64,000 nucleotides of DNA. It comes from Leptodactylus fallax. Taxonomy: Eukaryota > Chordata > Amphibia > Anura > Leptodactylidae. The stretch is from NCBI GenBank assembly GCA_947044405.1, contig CAMRHE010000656.1:15001-79000 (forward strand), written 5' to 3'. Made by a program: the position numbers and the translations under genes. Under the pieces are notes generated by a model, which saw only the letters and a program-made list of their open reading frames with translations, did no database searches and was not told the origin of the DNA. This document shows, piece by piece, positions 33,937 through 43,354 of the stretch; positions within the stretch are counted from its first letter, which is position 1; each line of letters starts with the position of its first letter.

Positions 33937-35120
33937 TCAGACTTCGGAATCTCCGGCCGGCGTCTCTAGAGGAATAACTAGAGCCTCTCTGGACTGCCTT
34001 CCACGACGAGGCGGATAGCCTCTACCACGGCCAGAGCCAGACCTACCTCTGAAGGCCTGGGGTAAAGTTTTACCCTTCTTGTCGGCCAAGCCCTCTAGGA
34101 TTTCGTCTAGGGCACAGCCAAAGACTCTACCCGGCTCAAAGGGTAATGCGCACAAATTATACTTTGAGGGGAACACAGCTGTCCAAGGTTTTAACCATAG
34201 AGGTCTTCCTGCTGCAGTGTTCTTGGTAAGTGCCAGGGATTTGGCCGCCAGCCTTAATTGATGGTGGGAGGCTTCCGTTAAATATTCAGCTGCTACGGAA
34301 ACTGAGCCTAGAAACCCTAGCAGCTCGTCTCTGGAGACTTCCAGAGTCTGTCACTTTCGAGGTGGACCAGGTCAGTACATAATTTGGCTGACACTTCACA
34401 GGACGCAACCGCCACAGCAGTCTTGGGCGAGGCAGCTGAATAAGCCTTCTTGAAGGTATTGTCGAAGCGCCTGCCATGGCGTCGTGCAGATTTCCTCCAT
34501 CATCTGATGGTACCTTAGTGCGGCAGGACAGTTTAACCACCGCCATATCCACCTTGGGAGGAGGACCCCATTGATCCCATTGAGCAACTGGGAATAAAGC
34601 GCCGAACCTCCTAGGAACCACAAGAGGTTTTTCAGGACTTCTCCACTCTGAGGACATTAATTTTTGTAATGTCTGGTCCACTTGGAAGACCCTAGGCCCT
34701 CTATAGGTGGACGCGGAGGCTTCCCCCGTCAACATCACGATCCTTAGACCGGATGGACTTCAGCAGCCGGCTTAATTTTTCGAGTGGAAGCACAGCCTGC
34801 TGGGATCTTCAGTGGAATCGTCAGATGAGAGTGTCTCGTCCACTATCTGATAATCTTCATCAGAGATCCGTAAGGAAGATTGTGTCTCAATCTGCGGTCT
34901 CTTGGCAATCTGGGCGATGGAAGAACGAATCTCCTTTAAGAGACTCCTCATATAGTCCTTTACCCAAGTAACAACCTCTTATAGAAGGTACTTCCGGCGG
35001 AGGTCCGCGACACTGGTGACAGCGGGTAAAATCATAGCCGTCAGGTAAAGGGGTATTGCAATCCAAACACATTAGGTGTTTCAAGTTTAGAGGAATTTTT
35101 CCTCCTAAGCGCATCGCCAT
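33937..35120 (-). pseudogene. DIRS gag-like ORF relic (copy 2)
   Basis: Near 35070 there is a putative zinc-binding segment CLDCNTPLPDGYDFTRCHQC (two CxxC pairs). Later fragments include EASASTYRGPRVFQVDQTLQ near 34720 and KYNLCALPFEPGRVFG near 34150, then a Gly/Arg-rich tail (GRSGSGRGRGYPPRRGR). Frames are broken between fragments. The role as a structural protein is inferred from position. Confidence 0.62.
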
Positions 35121-35830
35121 TACATGATGCAGAAGATGACATCTGAAACATCAAACAGCCACGTGACACTGAAACAGGGAAGATCGCCAAGCATCGCATA
35201 AAAACCCGGGGGGTTTTTTTTTTTTTTTTGAATCGGTCACTTGAAGAGAGAAAAAAAACCGTCAGAAAAAAACCAGCCACCGCAACCCGCAGCAGAGGAG
35301 CTAGAAACCACTCACTCAACAAATAAAGGACTGCATTCAGACCTTTTAAATGTAATCCAGCAGCGAGGGGAGGAAGCCAACAAAGAAACATTTATACAGC
35401 ACCAAAACAAGTCAAACGCCATAATGGAACATAGAGGAGCATAAGCCTAAACCAGAGGCTCAAAATACAAGCAGCAAAAATCAATTCTATATTTTGCCTT
35501 TAAATTTTAAATTTCCAAACTTACCGCACTTTTTCCGAGAAAACCGGAAGTAGGGCACGGTGGTGCGCAAAGGCTTCCTTCCCCTGGGAACACGGGACCG
35601 GAGAAAAGTTCTGGCCGAGGAGGTTCCCCGCTTACTTCCGGGATCGCGCTGCCTGCAGATGGATGTCGGATAACGCTGCGCTGCGGTGCGAAGGCCCGAA
35701 GTACCGGAGGTTTTCTCTTTGGGACCGAGGTACCCCAAAAAGGTAAGCCAGGAGTAAATAAAACCCCTAGCAACGGGAGGTCACAAGAGACCTCCGTCCA
35801 CCTGTTCCACACAGGACAGAAAAAAACACA
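35121..35830 (-). other. DIRS copy 2 leader region
   Basis: This lies between the terminal repeat and the gag relic (minus-strand 5' region). It has GC-rich blocks at 35560-35720 and a T18 tract near 35213. Short open frames here are not credible. Confidence 0.45.
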
Positions 35831-35972
35831 GTGGAGGGAGGTCTCTTGTGCCCTCTTATAGGGCTAGTAGGAGGCACCTTTTTGGTGCTAATTAAAGGTT
35901 CCACCTGTCCTAAACAACACACAGGGGCAGAGATACCCCATATTGTGCTGCTGTCGGACGTAAGGGGAATCG

Positions 35973-36138
35973 TACAAGATATTGAATGGTGCCATTATAA
36001 AGTACATTTTGTTTCATAAACAATAAGCCAACATGTGACTCTGTGAACTGAAAAATAAAAAAGTTATTGCTCTTGGAATGTGGGGAGGGAAAAACAGAAA
36101 TGCAAAACCGAAAATTGGCCTAGTCCTTAAGGGGTTAA
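35973..36138. mobile_element. TTAA MITE, unit 3, part right of the DIRS insertion
   Basis: It matches about 1075-1240 of unit 1 and ends GGCCTAGTCCTTAAGGGG followed by TTAA. Confidence 0.65.
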
Positions 36139-36820
36139 TGTAGATTGTGACATGGAAAATAAAATAATCAAATACAATTACATGACGTAATGATTTATAA
36201 AATTTAAATGATTTATAAAATTGGTGTAACTGTTAAGTCTGCTAAATTTGCACAGTTTTGTGTGTGTCTTAAGCTTGTGCAATTGTGGTCTGTAATCTGC
36301 ACTGTTTTGTACATGTCTCCCAGAATGGAGTGGATTTGCGCCTATTTATGCACCTTTTTTAAAAAAGGCAAAATAAATCCGGTGAACACATGTTCGCCTG
36401 AGCAGCCACGCCTATTTTCCTGGCCAAACTCACAAAGTGTTGGATAGGGAATTCTCACATAGAAAAAAAGGTGCAAGCACTTCAGAAATCTAACATAATA
36501 GCCAAAAAGGCTCATAAAAGGCGCAGCACACGCCAAATTCAGGCGCAAACACGTTGATAAATGTGCCCCAATGTTGTATATTTACTCTTTGTTATTCTGG
36601 AGTTTGACACTGAACTTGATTGTACAGGGTTGTCTGAGTAGGCTGGTACTTTAGAAGGTACTTTATAAGTTTAACAACTGAGTTATTCATGTACAGACAA
36701 ATTTTAACGTTGCAAATATGAAAATGTTCATCATCAAAAATGCGATGACTCAGCAGCAATTGATTAAAGTGAACCTTTTACCACTTCCAACAACTCCAGC
36801 TCTCAGTGGAGCAGCACCTA
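36139..36820. repeat. Array spacer, unit 3, with right part of the composite MITE
   Basis: 36200-36573 matches 3890-4223. 36574-36820 contains the empty target of DIRS copy 1 (GAAGGTACTTTATAAG at about 36655-36670). Non-coding. Confidence 0.6.
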
Positions 36821-36824
36821 TTAA

Positions 36825-37762
36825 CCCCTTCCCGTCGGAGGAAATTTTCATTTTTGACTCCCCACCTTCCAAAACCCAAAACTTTTTTATTTTTCCATTC
36901 TCAAAGCCATATGAGGGCTTAATGCTTGCGGGACAAATTTTTTTTCATGCTGCTACCACTTATTATTCTGTACAATGTTCTGGAAAGCTGGAAAAAAAAA
37001 CTAGAATGGGGTGGAGTTGAAGAAAAAATGCATTTGTGCGCTTCATTTTTACAGCGTTTACTCTGCTGCCAAAATGACACCTGTATTCTATGTTTCGGTA
37101 CGATTCTGGGGATACCAAATTTATATGGTTTTATTTACATTTTAACCCCTTAACAAAAGTCTAAAACTTTGCAAAAAAATTTTTTTTTTCTAAAAGTCAC
37201 CATATTCTGACACCCGTAACTTTTTTATGTTTCCATGTACAGGGGTACATAGGGCGTCTTTTTTTTGTGGGGCCAGGTGTACTTTTTAGTTATGCCTTTT
37301 TGGGGAATGTCTATTGCTTTGATCACTTTTATATTCAAATTTTTGTCAGAGGCAAAACGGCGGTTTGGCACTTTTGATTTTTTTCATGCTATGGTGTTTA
37401 CCATACGGGAAAAATATTTTTATAAGTTTGTAGACTGGGTGTTTTCAGACACAGGGATACCTAATATGTATGTGTGTCACAGTAATATTTTCTTTTTATA
37501 TGTATTCTATGGAAAGGAAGGGTGATTTGAACTTTCAGGGGTTTTTTTTTGTTTTGTTCTTTTTTAAACTTTTATTTATTTTTATTAGCGCCCCAAGGGG
37601 GCTTGAGCCTGCAACAATTTGATTGCAAGTCCCATAGACTGCAATACAACTGTAGAATACAGGGGAGACCCGGTTGCTATGGCAGGTGTGCTTCAGCAGA
37701 GCGGCCGCCATCTTTAAAGACCAAGCATCTGGCATACTAATACGGCAGATGTCGGGACAGAG
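36825..37762. mobile_element. TTAA-flanked non-autonomous DNA element, about 938 bp
   Basis: TTAA lies at 36821-36824 and 37763-37766. The left end CCCCTTCCCGTCGG and the right end, reverse-complemented, ending TCCCGACATCTGCCG are imperfectly inverted. A 5'-damaged copy is in unit 1 (9717-10636). Open frames inside are not conserved between copies. Confidence 0.55.
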
Positions 37763-37811
37763 TTAACAGATGCTAAGAACTTGAATTGGTGGAGGTACTG
37801 AAAGATTCTCC

Positions 37812-38103
37812 TTAAGGCCGAGGCCCCACGTGGTGTTAACGCCGTGATTCGCCCGCGACAGAAGCGACTCAAAAAATAAACGCGACGTTTTACAGGCACA
37901 GTAAATTGGATGGGATGCTAGAGAATCGCATCCCCACTTTACGTTGAAATACGCACTGCGTATAATTGAAGCAGAAACTCCGCAGAGGAAAACTCTGAAC
38001 TTTCTGTCAAAAGTGCTGTGGGAAGAACCACGATGCGTTGCTGCCGCGATTTTTCTCGCAGCACTCTTTTCCTGTGGGATGCCACGTGGGGCCTTAGCTT
38101 AAA
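37812..38103. mobile_element. MITE of the 'gaggccccac' family, unit 3
   Basis: It starts TTAAGGCCGAGGCCCCACG and ends CCACGTGGGGCCTTAGC, a clear inverted repeat. It is the counterpart of 10686-11001. Confidence 0.6.
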
Positions 38104-38227
38104 GTACAGTAGTAATAGTTGTATGACAATGAGACATCACAATCAAAGCAACATAAACAAATATACACTACACACAGTGGTCAAACATTACAGTTGCTAC
38201 ACATACACAGAACATATGCAAATCCAT

Positions 38228-38560
38228 ACCTCCCAACTTTCAAAGGACAGAAAGAGGGAAAGTACGTGCAGCGTGCCATGGCAAATTTAGCTCCGCCCAC
38301 TTCTATGTTGACTCTGATCCATTTTTCTATGTGCCCCTACATTGTAATTTTCATCTCCAATTACCCCACAGTATGACGTCCCTCTGGTGCCCCAATTTAA
38401 ACTGGGGGCAACTAGAGGGGGACATTAAACTGGGGGCAACTAGAGGCAGACATGTTACCCTCCAGCTACCCCCAGTTTAATGTCCCCTTCCAACTTGCCC
38501 CCAGTTTAATGTCATACTCTATCTGCCCCTCCTTCATCTGCCCCCAGTTTAATGTCCCAT
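38228..38560. repeat. Dispersed repeat with minisatellite-like core, replacing unit spacer
   Basis: It begins ACCTCCCAACTTTCAAAGG and ends in several copies of CCCCCAGTTTAATGTCCC. The same family, inverted, fills 49325-49960. In unit 3 it stands in place of the fold-back MITE found upstream of tRNA-Leu in units 1 and 2. Confidence 0.6.
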
Positions 38561-38625
38561 AGGTGTGGCTCCTACTGATTTGATAACTGGTCTGGAAGGA
38601 GTTAATAGACTTAGAATTGTAGGAA

Positions 38626-38706
38626 GTCAGGATGGCCGAGCGGTCTAAGGCGCTGCGTTCAGGTCGCAGTCTCCTCTGGAGGTGGGTTTGAATCCCACTT
38701 CTGACA
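38626..38706 (+). tRNA. tRNA-Leu (CAG), unit 3, probable pseudogene
   Basis: The 5' half matches the other Leu copies. A 2-nt deletion shortens the variable arm/T-stem junction (GGAGGTGGG instead of GGAGGCGTGGG), and the T loop is TTTGAAT (C56 to T). The B box is damaged. The length is 81 nt instead of 83. A T4 terminator is present. Confidence 0.75.
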
Positions 38707-38765
38707 TGTCTTTTAGTACTATATCTTACATTGTTAAATCAGTTGGCCACTTTCACACCAATATT

Positions 38766-39165
38766 GAGAGACAAATGTTATTGTTAATGAAAAGTAATAC
38801 AATTTTACAATATATTTTCTGTATCATTTCCTCACAGTTTTCTAGATCTCTGCTTGCTGACATTCATTCTGCTTACTTCTAATGGATAAAAATCAGTCCA
38901 TGGTCATGTGATGTACACCCAGGTGCACAGCTCCTTACCAGCTGTCTGATTACTGTGCTGTGATTATAACAATATATGCAACTGTGTGTACATCACATGA
39001 CTATGGATTGTAGATCACATGACCATGGACTGATTTTTATCCACTGGGAATACACAGAATGAATGACATCTTGCAGAGATGTAGCAAATCATGAGGAAGT
39101 GATACAGAAAGTATATTGGAAAATTGTGTAACTTAATATTATACCATCAATAACATTTGTCTGTT
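38766..39165. repeat. Fold-back element between tRNA-Leu and tRNA-Phe, unit 3
   Basis: Same structure and position as 11928-12318 and 28594-28994. Confidence 0.75.
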
Positions 39166-39317
39166 AAAGGGGTTGTCCAGTTTCAGACAAATATTAAGGT
39201 TAAACTTCTTTGATTCAAATTTGGTTTGTTATTTTACATTGCTCATACATTATTTAGTTGATGAGTTCTTACAATTTTTTTTTTTTGCAGCTTAAATGGG
39301 TGAATAAAAGTAAAATT

Positions 39318-39390
39318 TGCCAAAACTTGGGATTGAACCAGGGACCTTTAGATCTTCAGTCTAACGCTCTCCCAACTGAGCTATTTCGGC
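39318..39390 (-). tRNA. tRNA-Phe (GAA), unit 3 first Phe
   Basis: Intact 5' half and anticodon arm. The 3' acceptor is TTTTGGC, with the G4-T69 wobble typical of this position in the array. The T stem 3' side reads CCAAG and loses a pair. The B box is GGTTCAATCCC. Possibly weakly active. Confidence 0.75.
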
Positions 39391-39709
39391 CATGTAACGG
39401 TAGTTAGGTTGGTTTGTGGGTTTTATAGTGACAGTGTACTGGCTCATAAATATGCTATTTTTAATAAAGAATTAACTCCTCTTTTTGGCTTTAGAGATCC
39501 CATGTTTAGGGAACTGTTTGTGCTTCCAAAACAGTTGTTCAGTGTACAAAAGAAAGCATGACTGAGCGGCAACAAGCAGTGAGTATATACTGGAGACTCT
39601 ACAGATAATTATAAGGAATTGTATAAATCCAAATTTAGACTTTTTTTCCCTGAGATGAAGTACACTATTATCAAATTTGATTCCTGATAGGGTTGACTGT
39701 CATGCTGTG

Positions 39710-39782
39710 GCCCCAGTGGCCTAATGGATAAGGCACTGGCCTTCTAAGCCAGGGATTGTGGGTTCGAGTCCCATCTGGGGTG
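39710..39782 (+). tRNA. tRNA-Arg with anticodon TCT, unit 3
   Basis: It differs from unit 1 tRNA-Arg(CCT) at the first anticodon base: the loop CTTCTAA gives TCT. The acceptor, A box TGGCCTAATGG and B box GGTTCGAGTCC are canonical and the cloverleaf is complete, with T6 downstream. It therefore looks like a functional AGA-reading tRNA on a CCT-type body. Confidence 0.9.
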
Positions 39783-39985
39783 ATTACAAATTTTTTGATA
39801 AAGGAAATGTTTATACTAACAAGAAGGAATCCTCCTTACTTGTATGCATTAACTCTGAGCTTACTCAGCTGCTAACTGGCCTGGAAAGTGTTAAATTAAC
39901 TGCAAGCATCCTGGATGAGTTATTTTACGTTCATGCACTTCAGTTGAAGCATTTTGCAATTTAAACAGTGAAAGAAAATTTAACC

Positions 39986-40058
39986 TGCCGAAACCCAGGA
40001 TCGAACCAGGGACCTTTAGCTCTTCAGTCTAACACTCTCCCAACTGAGCTATTTCGGC
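39986..40058 (-). tRNA. tRNA-Phe (GAA), unit 3 second Phe
   Basis: Complete acceptor and D arm, B box GGTTCGATCCT. The anticodon stem has AGAGCTAA in place of AGATCTAA, an A31-G39 mismatch next to the loop. Minus-strand T4 follows. Function is plausible but uncertain. Confidence 0.78.
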
Positions 40059-40335
40059 TTCATGTTAGTCATTTTTGTGAGCGTGTTCTGGCTCATAAAA
40101 TAACGGGGGCAGATTTATGAAGACTGGCATTATTAACCATGTTATTACATACCTTCTCTGGCCTCTGATTATTATACTCTGGGGCCTGATGAGAGCTCAG
40201 GGTATAATAATCAGTGTAACCCGGCACCTTCAGTTAGGACTGAGAAAGTTTGGTCCAAAATTAATTTTCCCAGCTAACCTTGTGAATATTAAAAAAACAA
40301 ATCCTCTGAGATTTTCCCTTCAATAGTAGAAATGC

Positions 40336-40515
40336 TGTATTACTTTGGTCTGATGAAACAAAAGTGGAACTGTTTAGCCATAATCACCATTGTTACAAAT
40401 GGAGGAAAAAGAGGAAGATTTGCAAGTACAAGAAAGACCCCCTCGAACTGTGACACAGAGGGGTGGCAATATCATGTAGTGGGGCTGCTTTGCTGCAGGA
40501 TGGACTTGGGTATTT
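40336..40515 (+). pseudogene. Tc1-like transposase fragment
   Basis: The frame reads ETKVELFSHNHHCYKWRKRG, then a degraded GWQYHVVGLLCC. This matches the SDETKVELFGHN...GGGSIMLWGCF region that is widespread in Tc1 transposases. Only the stretch after the first catalytic Asp remains, and no termini are found nearby. It is a different Tc1 lineage from the elements at 43355 and 62989. Confidence 0.65.
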
Positions 40516-40738
40516 CATAAAATAGTCCACATAATGAGGAAGTCAAATTATGTAGAAATATTGAAGCAATGTATAGAGAGTTAGGGACCAGCAGCTGCAA
40601 TCGCATGCATGTTCTAATCCTACTTCTTGTATAACTTTTATTATTTATTACTATGTTGTTAAAGTTAAACTTTTTTGATTTTACATTTAATATGATTTTT
40701 TTTTTTTTTGCTATTTAAACAGTGAAGAAAAAGTAGTT

Positions 40739-40810
40739 TGTCAAAATCCAGGATTGAACCAGGACCTTTAGAGCTTCAGACTAACACTCTTCCAACTGAG
40801 CTATTTCAGC
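40739..40810 (-). pseudogene. tRNA-Phe pseudogene
   Basis: A Phe-type sequence with a GAA loop, a 1-nt deletion before the T stem, several mismatches in the acceptor (CTGAAATAG against ATTTTGACA) and a changed anticodon stem. It lies after the last array unit in the minus orientation. Confidence 0.75.
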
Positions 40811-41985
40811 TACAGGTTGGGTGCTATAGTGAAAGTGTATTGGTTCATAAATGTATTGGGGCGTTATTAACTATGTTATTGCACACCTTCCATGGCCACC
40901 GGTTATTATTCTCTTGGGCCTTGAATCTTATTTTTGTGTCACCATTATGGGTACTTCTACCCCGGTCAGGCTCTAGAGGACTCCTGATCATTAAGATGTG
41001 CCCTGGGGGAAAGACTGTCACCACTATCAGGTACACAGCAGGCCCCACTGCCCAGGAGGAGAGTTGGAGGAAGTTGATTGTGTTATCTAGCCTCCGTGAC
41101 AGCAGTTGCAAGGTAATAAAGATTGGTGCAATCACTGTAACAGCTGGGGATTCACCAAGTGAACATACTTTTTTATTTTACCAAATTCCCTACTTTTAGT
41201 AAATTGTTTTTAAAATCCTGGACAAATGCTTTAATAATGGGCTGAGCATGAGCATACATGGACTAATGTTGGTTGACTAGTCTAACTTGCTGTGCTCACA
41301 TCCCAGTTTCCACTGCTGGTATGATCTCTGTAAACATCAGATATTTAAAACTCATTAAAAAAGAATGTGTAAATATCACTGCCATTTGCACACCCTTATG
41401 TGACAAGGTAGACCTGCTGTAGAAAGTCTCCCTAAACCCTATATGGGGCTTATAACAATCCATACATATACTGAAGGAATAGCATAAGGAATGGATTTTA
41501 AGTTACAGACATTTCTACAACCAACCTGCCACATTTCAACCATCTTGGTCTTAATATCCCCTGTGCCACTGGAAGATCCGCTTAATTTATGACAAGACAC
41601 AGGTCTTGTCATAAATTAAGCACATCCTCCAGCAGGCCACGCATCTAGAATAAAATGCTTCCTACTGTAGATTTCATCATTTATACCCACATGTCACCAT
41701 GCCCCCTTTTCAGAAAGTTGTGAGGGCAGTGTAAAAATGCAATTTGTGCAAAACAAAACATTCACTGGTCTGATAAGTAGTCAACCTTGTACTACTAGAG
41801 GAGGCTAGATATATAAGATATATTAAGATGCATTTTGTATTGCAGGGCACTAGGGGTATCATACATACATTAAATAATTTTCTAGATGCACTTATATAAG
41901 CTATCACTTGTATAAATGTAAAAAAAAAATATGGGTGGACAAAGCCTGTACCCGTGTCTTTACCTATCATTTATATTTTTAGGTT
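40811..41985. other. Unassigned spacer with one perfect hairpin
   Basis: Apart from an 18-bp perfect inverted repeat with a 4-nt loop at 41581-41620, I recognise no gene or repeat. An open frame at 40738-41199 starts inside the tRNA relic and looks fortuitous. Confidence 0.5.
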
Positions 41986-42912
41986 TTAAATATTTTTCTT
42001 CCTAGTGAAAGCTTTTTTCAGTGCTCCTTTAACCTCCTTATTTCTCAAGCTATAGATAAAAGGATTCAACATTGGAGCTACCACAGTGTAGACAACACTC
42101 AAAACCCTGTCATAATTTACTGAAGCCCTAGAAGATGGACGGAGATACATGAAGGCAATAGTCCCATAAAATAAGATGACTACAGTGAGATGTGATGAAC
42201 AGGTAGAGAAGGTTTTGTATCTTCCATCTGTCGAGCGTATTTTAAGAATGGATGAAATGATTCTGACATACGAATACAAAACTATTAGGAATGGGATTAA
42301 AACTGGAACACCGCCTTCTGTGTAGATCAACAGTTTGTTGAGTGAGATGTCTGAACAAGCCAATTGCAAGAGTGGTGCCATGTCACAGTAGAAGTGATAG
42401 ATTTTGTTGGAACTACAAAAGGTCAATGTTGAAGCCATCATACTGTGTAGCAGTGAATGTAGAGCAGCAGCCAACCAAGAAGACACCACCAGAAGAATAC
42501 ACATTTTTCTACTGATGATCAATGTATAGTGGAGTGGGTTGCAAATGGCCACAAATCGGTCATAGGCCATCACTGCCAAGAGAAAGCATTCAGTGCAAGC
42601 AAAACACAGAAAAAAGTACAATTGGGAAATGCAGGCAATCAATGTCATCGACTTGTCTATTGATACAATGTTCACTAACATTTTTGGAACAATGGCTGAA
42701 GTGTAGCACATGTCAACAAAAGACAGATTACTTAAGAAGAAGTACATGGGAGTAAGGAGATGGGGGTCCATTCTCACTAGGAAAATTATAGTTGCATTTC
42801 CGAAAAGGTTTAGAAGGTACATAACTAAAAATATTACAAAGAGAATAATCTGTTGGTCTGGAACGTCTGAAAGTCCAAGCATTAGGAATTGTGTACTTTG
42901 ACTGGAATTCAT
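41986..42912 (-). CDS. Olfactory receptor, class A GPCR, 308 aa, single coding exon
   Basis: A seven-transmembrane odorant receptor of the plasma membrane of olfactory neurons that couples to G-olf. I chose the Met before NSSQSTQF (42910-42912) because it gives the usual N-terminal NxS glycosylation site and family length; an in-frame Met 26 codons upstream would add a hydrophobic extension. Signature motifs, in order, are LFGNATI in TM1, PMYFFLSNLSFVD in TM2, MAYDRFVAICNPLHY after TM3 (DRF rather than the usual DRY), KTFSTCSSHLTVV in TM6 and PMLNPFIYSLRNKEVK in TM7. Cysteines for the extracellular disulfide are present. The frame is intact. Introns are expected only in the 5' UTR, which I cannot place. 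The odorant is unknown. Confidence 0.95.
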   Translation of the reverse strand: MNSSQSTQFLMLGLSDVPDQQIILFVIFLVMYLLNLFGNATIIFLVRMDPHLLTPMYFFLSNLSFVDMCYTSAIVPKMLVNIVSIDKSMTLIACISQLYFFLCFACTECFLLAVMAYDRFVAICNPLHYTLIISRKMCILLVVSSWLAAALHSLLHSMMASTLTFCSSNKIYHFYCDMAPLLQLACSDISLNKLLIYTEGGVPVLIPFLIVLYSYVRIISSILKIRSTDGRYKTFSTCSSHLTVVILFYGTIAFMYLRPSSRASVNYDRVLSVVYTVVAPMLNPFIYSLRNKEVKGALKKAFTRKKNI

Positions 42913-43354
42913 TTTTTTCTGTGGGAATAAAAAATGCATAAAAGAGACAAATAAACAATCTGCAAAACAGATATGGATTGCTAAAGTCATACTGTTTTTG
43001 CTAGATTTAGGGTCTTTTAAAATTCTAAAAATAATTAAAATTATAAATTGTAAATATAAAACGTAAAAGTTGTTTATTATTTAATCTACTGTATGCTGAA
43101 ATCGATAACTTTCCCTAATTAAAGCTTATAATAACATATGATAAGGTAATATAATATAGGATTAAGATTTGTATTAGTTATTTTATTGGTCTATTAAAAT
43201 CTTAGTTTATTTCATTTTCTAACATCAAAATGGTAAAAAAATGATGATGCTTCTTAAATATAAATTACAAAAATAAGAGAATTTAAAAATTGTTATTGTA
43301 GAAAACATAAAATCAAATAATACAATTATATCTTATTTTCATCTTAGAAATGTA
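42913..43354. other. AT-rich spacer upstream of the olfactory receptor
   Basis: It should contain the receptor's 5' flank, but I see no clear promoter. It ends at the TA target of the Tc1 element. Confidence 0.5.

Larger units (their letters stand above)
30690..35970 (-). mobile_element. DIRS-type tyrosine-recombinase retrotransposon, copy 2
   Basis: It inserted in the unit 3 MITE; the intact site is at about 1068-1080. Terminal inverted repeats are about 150 bp: 30710-30855 contains AATATGGGGTATCTCTGCCC and 35820-35965 contains its complement. The internal complementary region is 30898-30982. Coding relics on the minus strand run gag (35120-33937), RT and RNase H (33751-32420), then recombinase (to about 31020). 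Frames are longer than in copy 1, so it is younger or less decayed, but all are interrupted. Confidence 0.88.
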
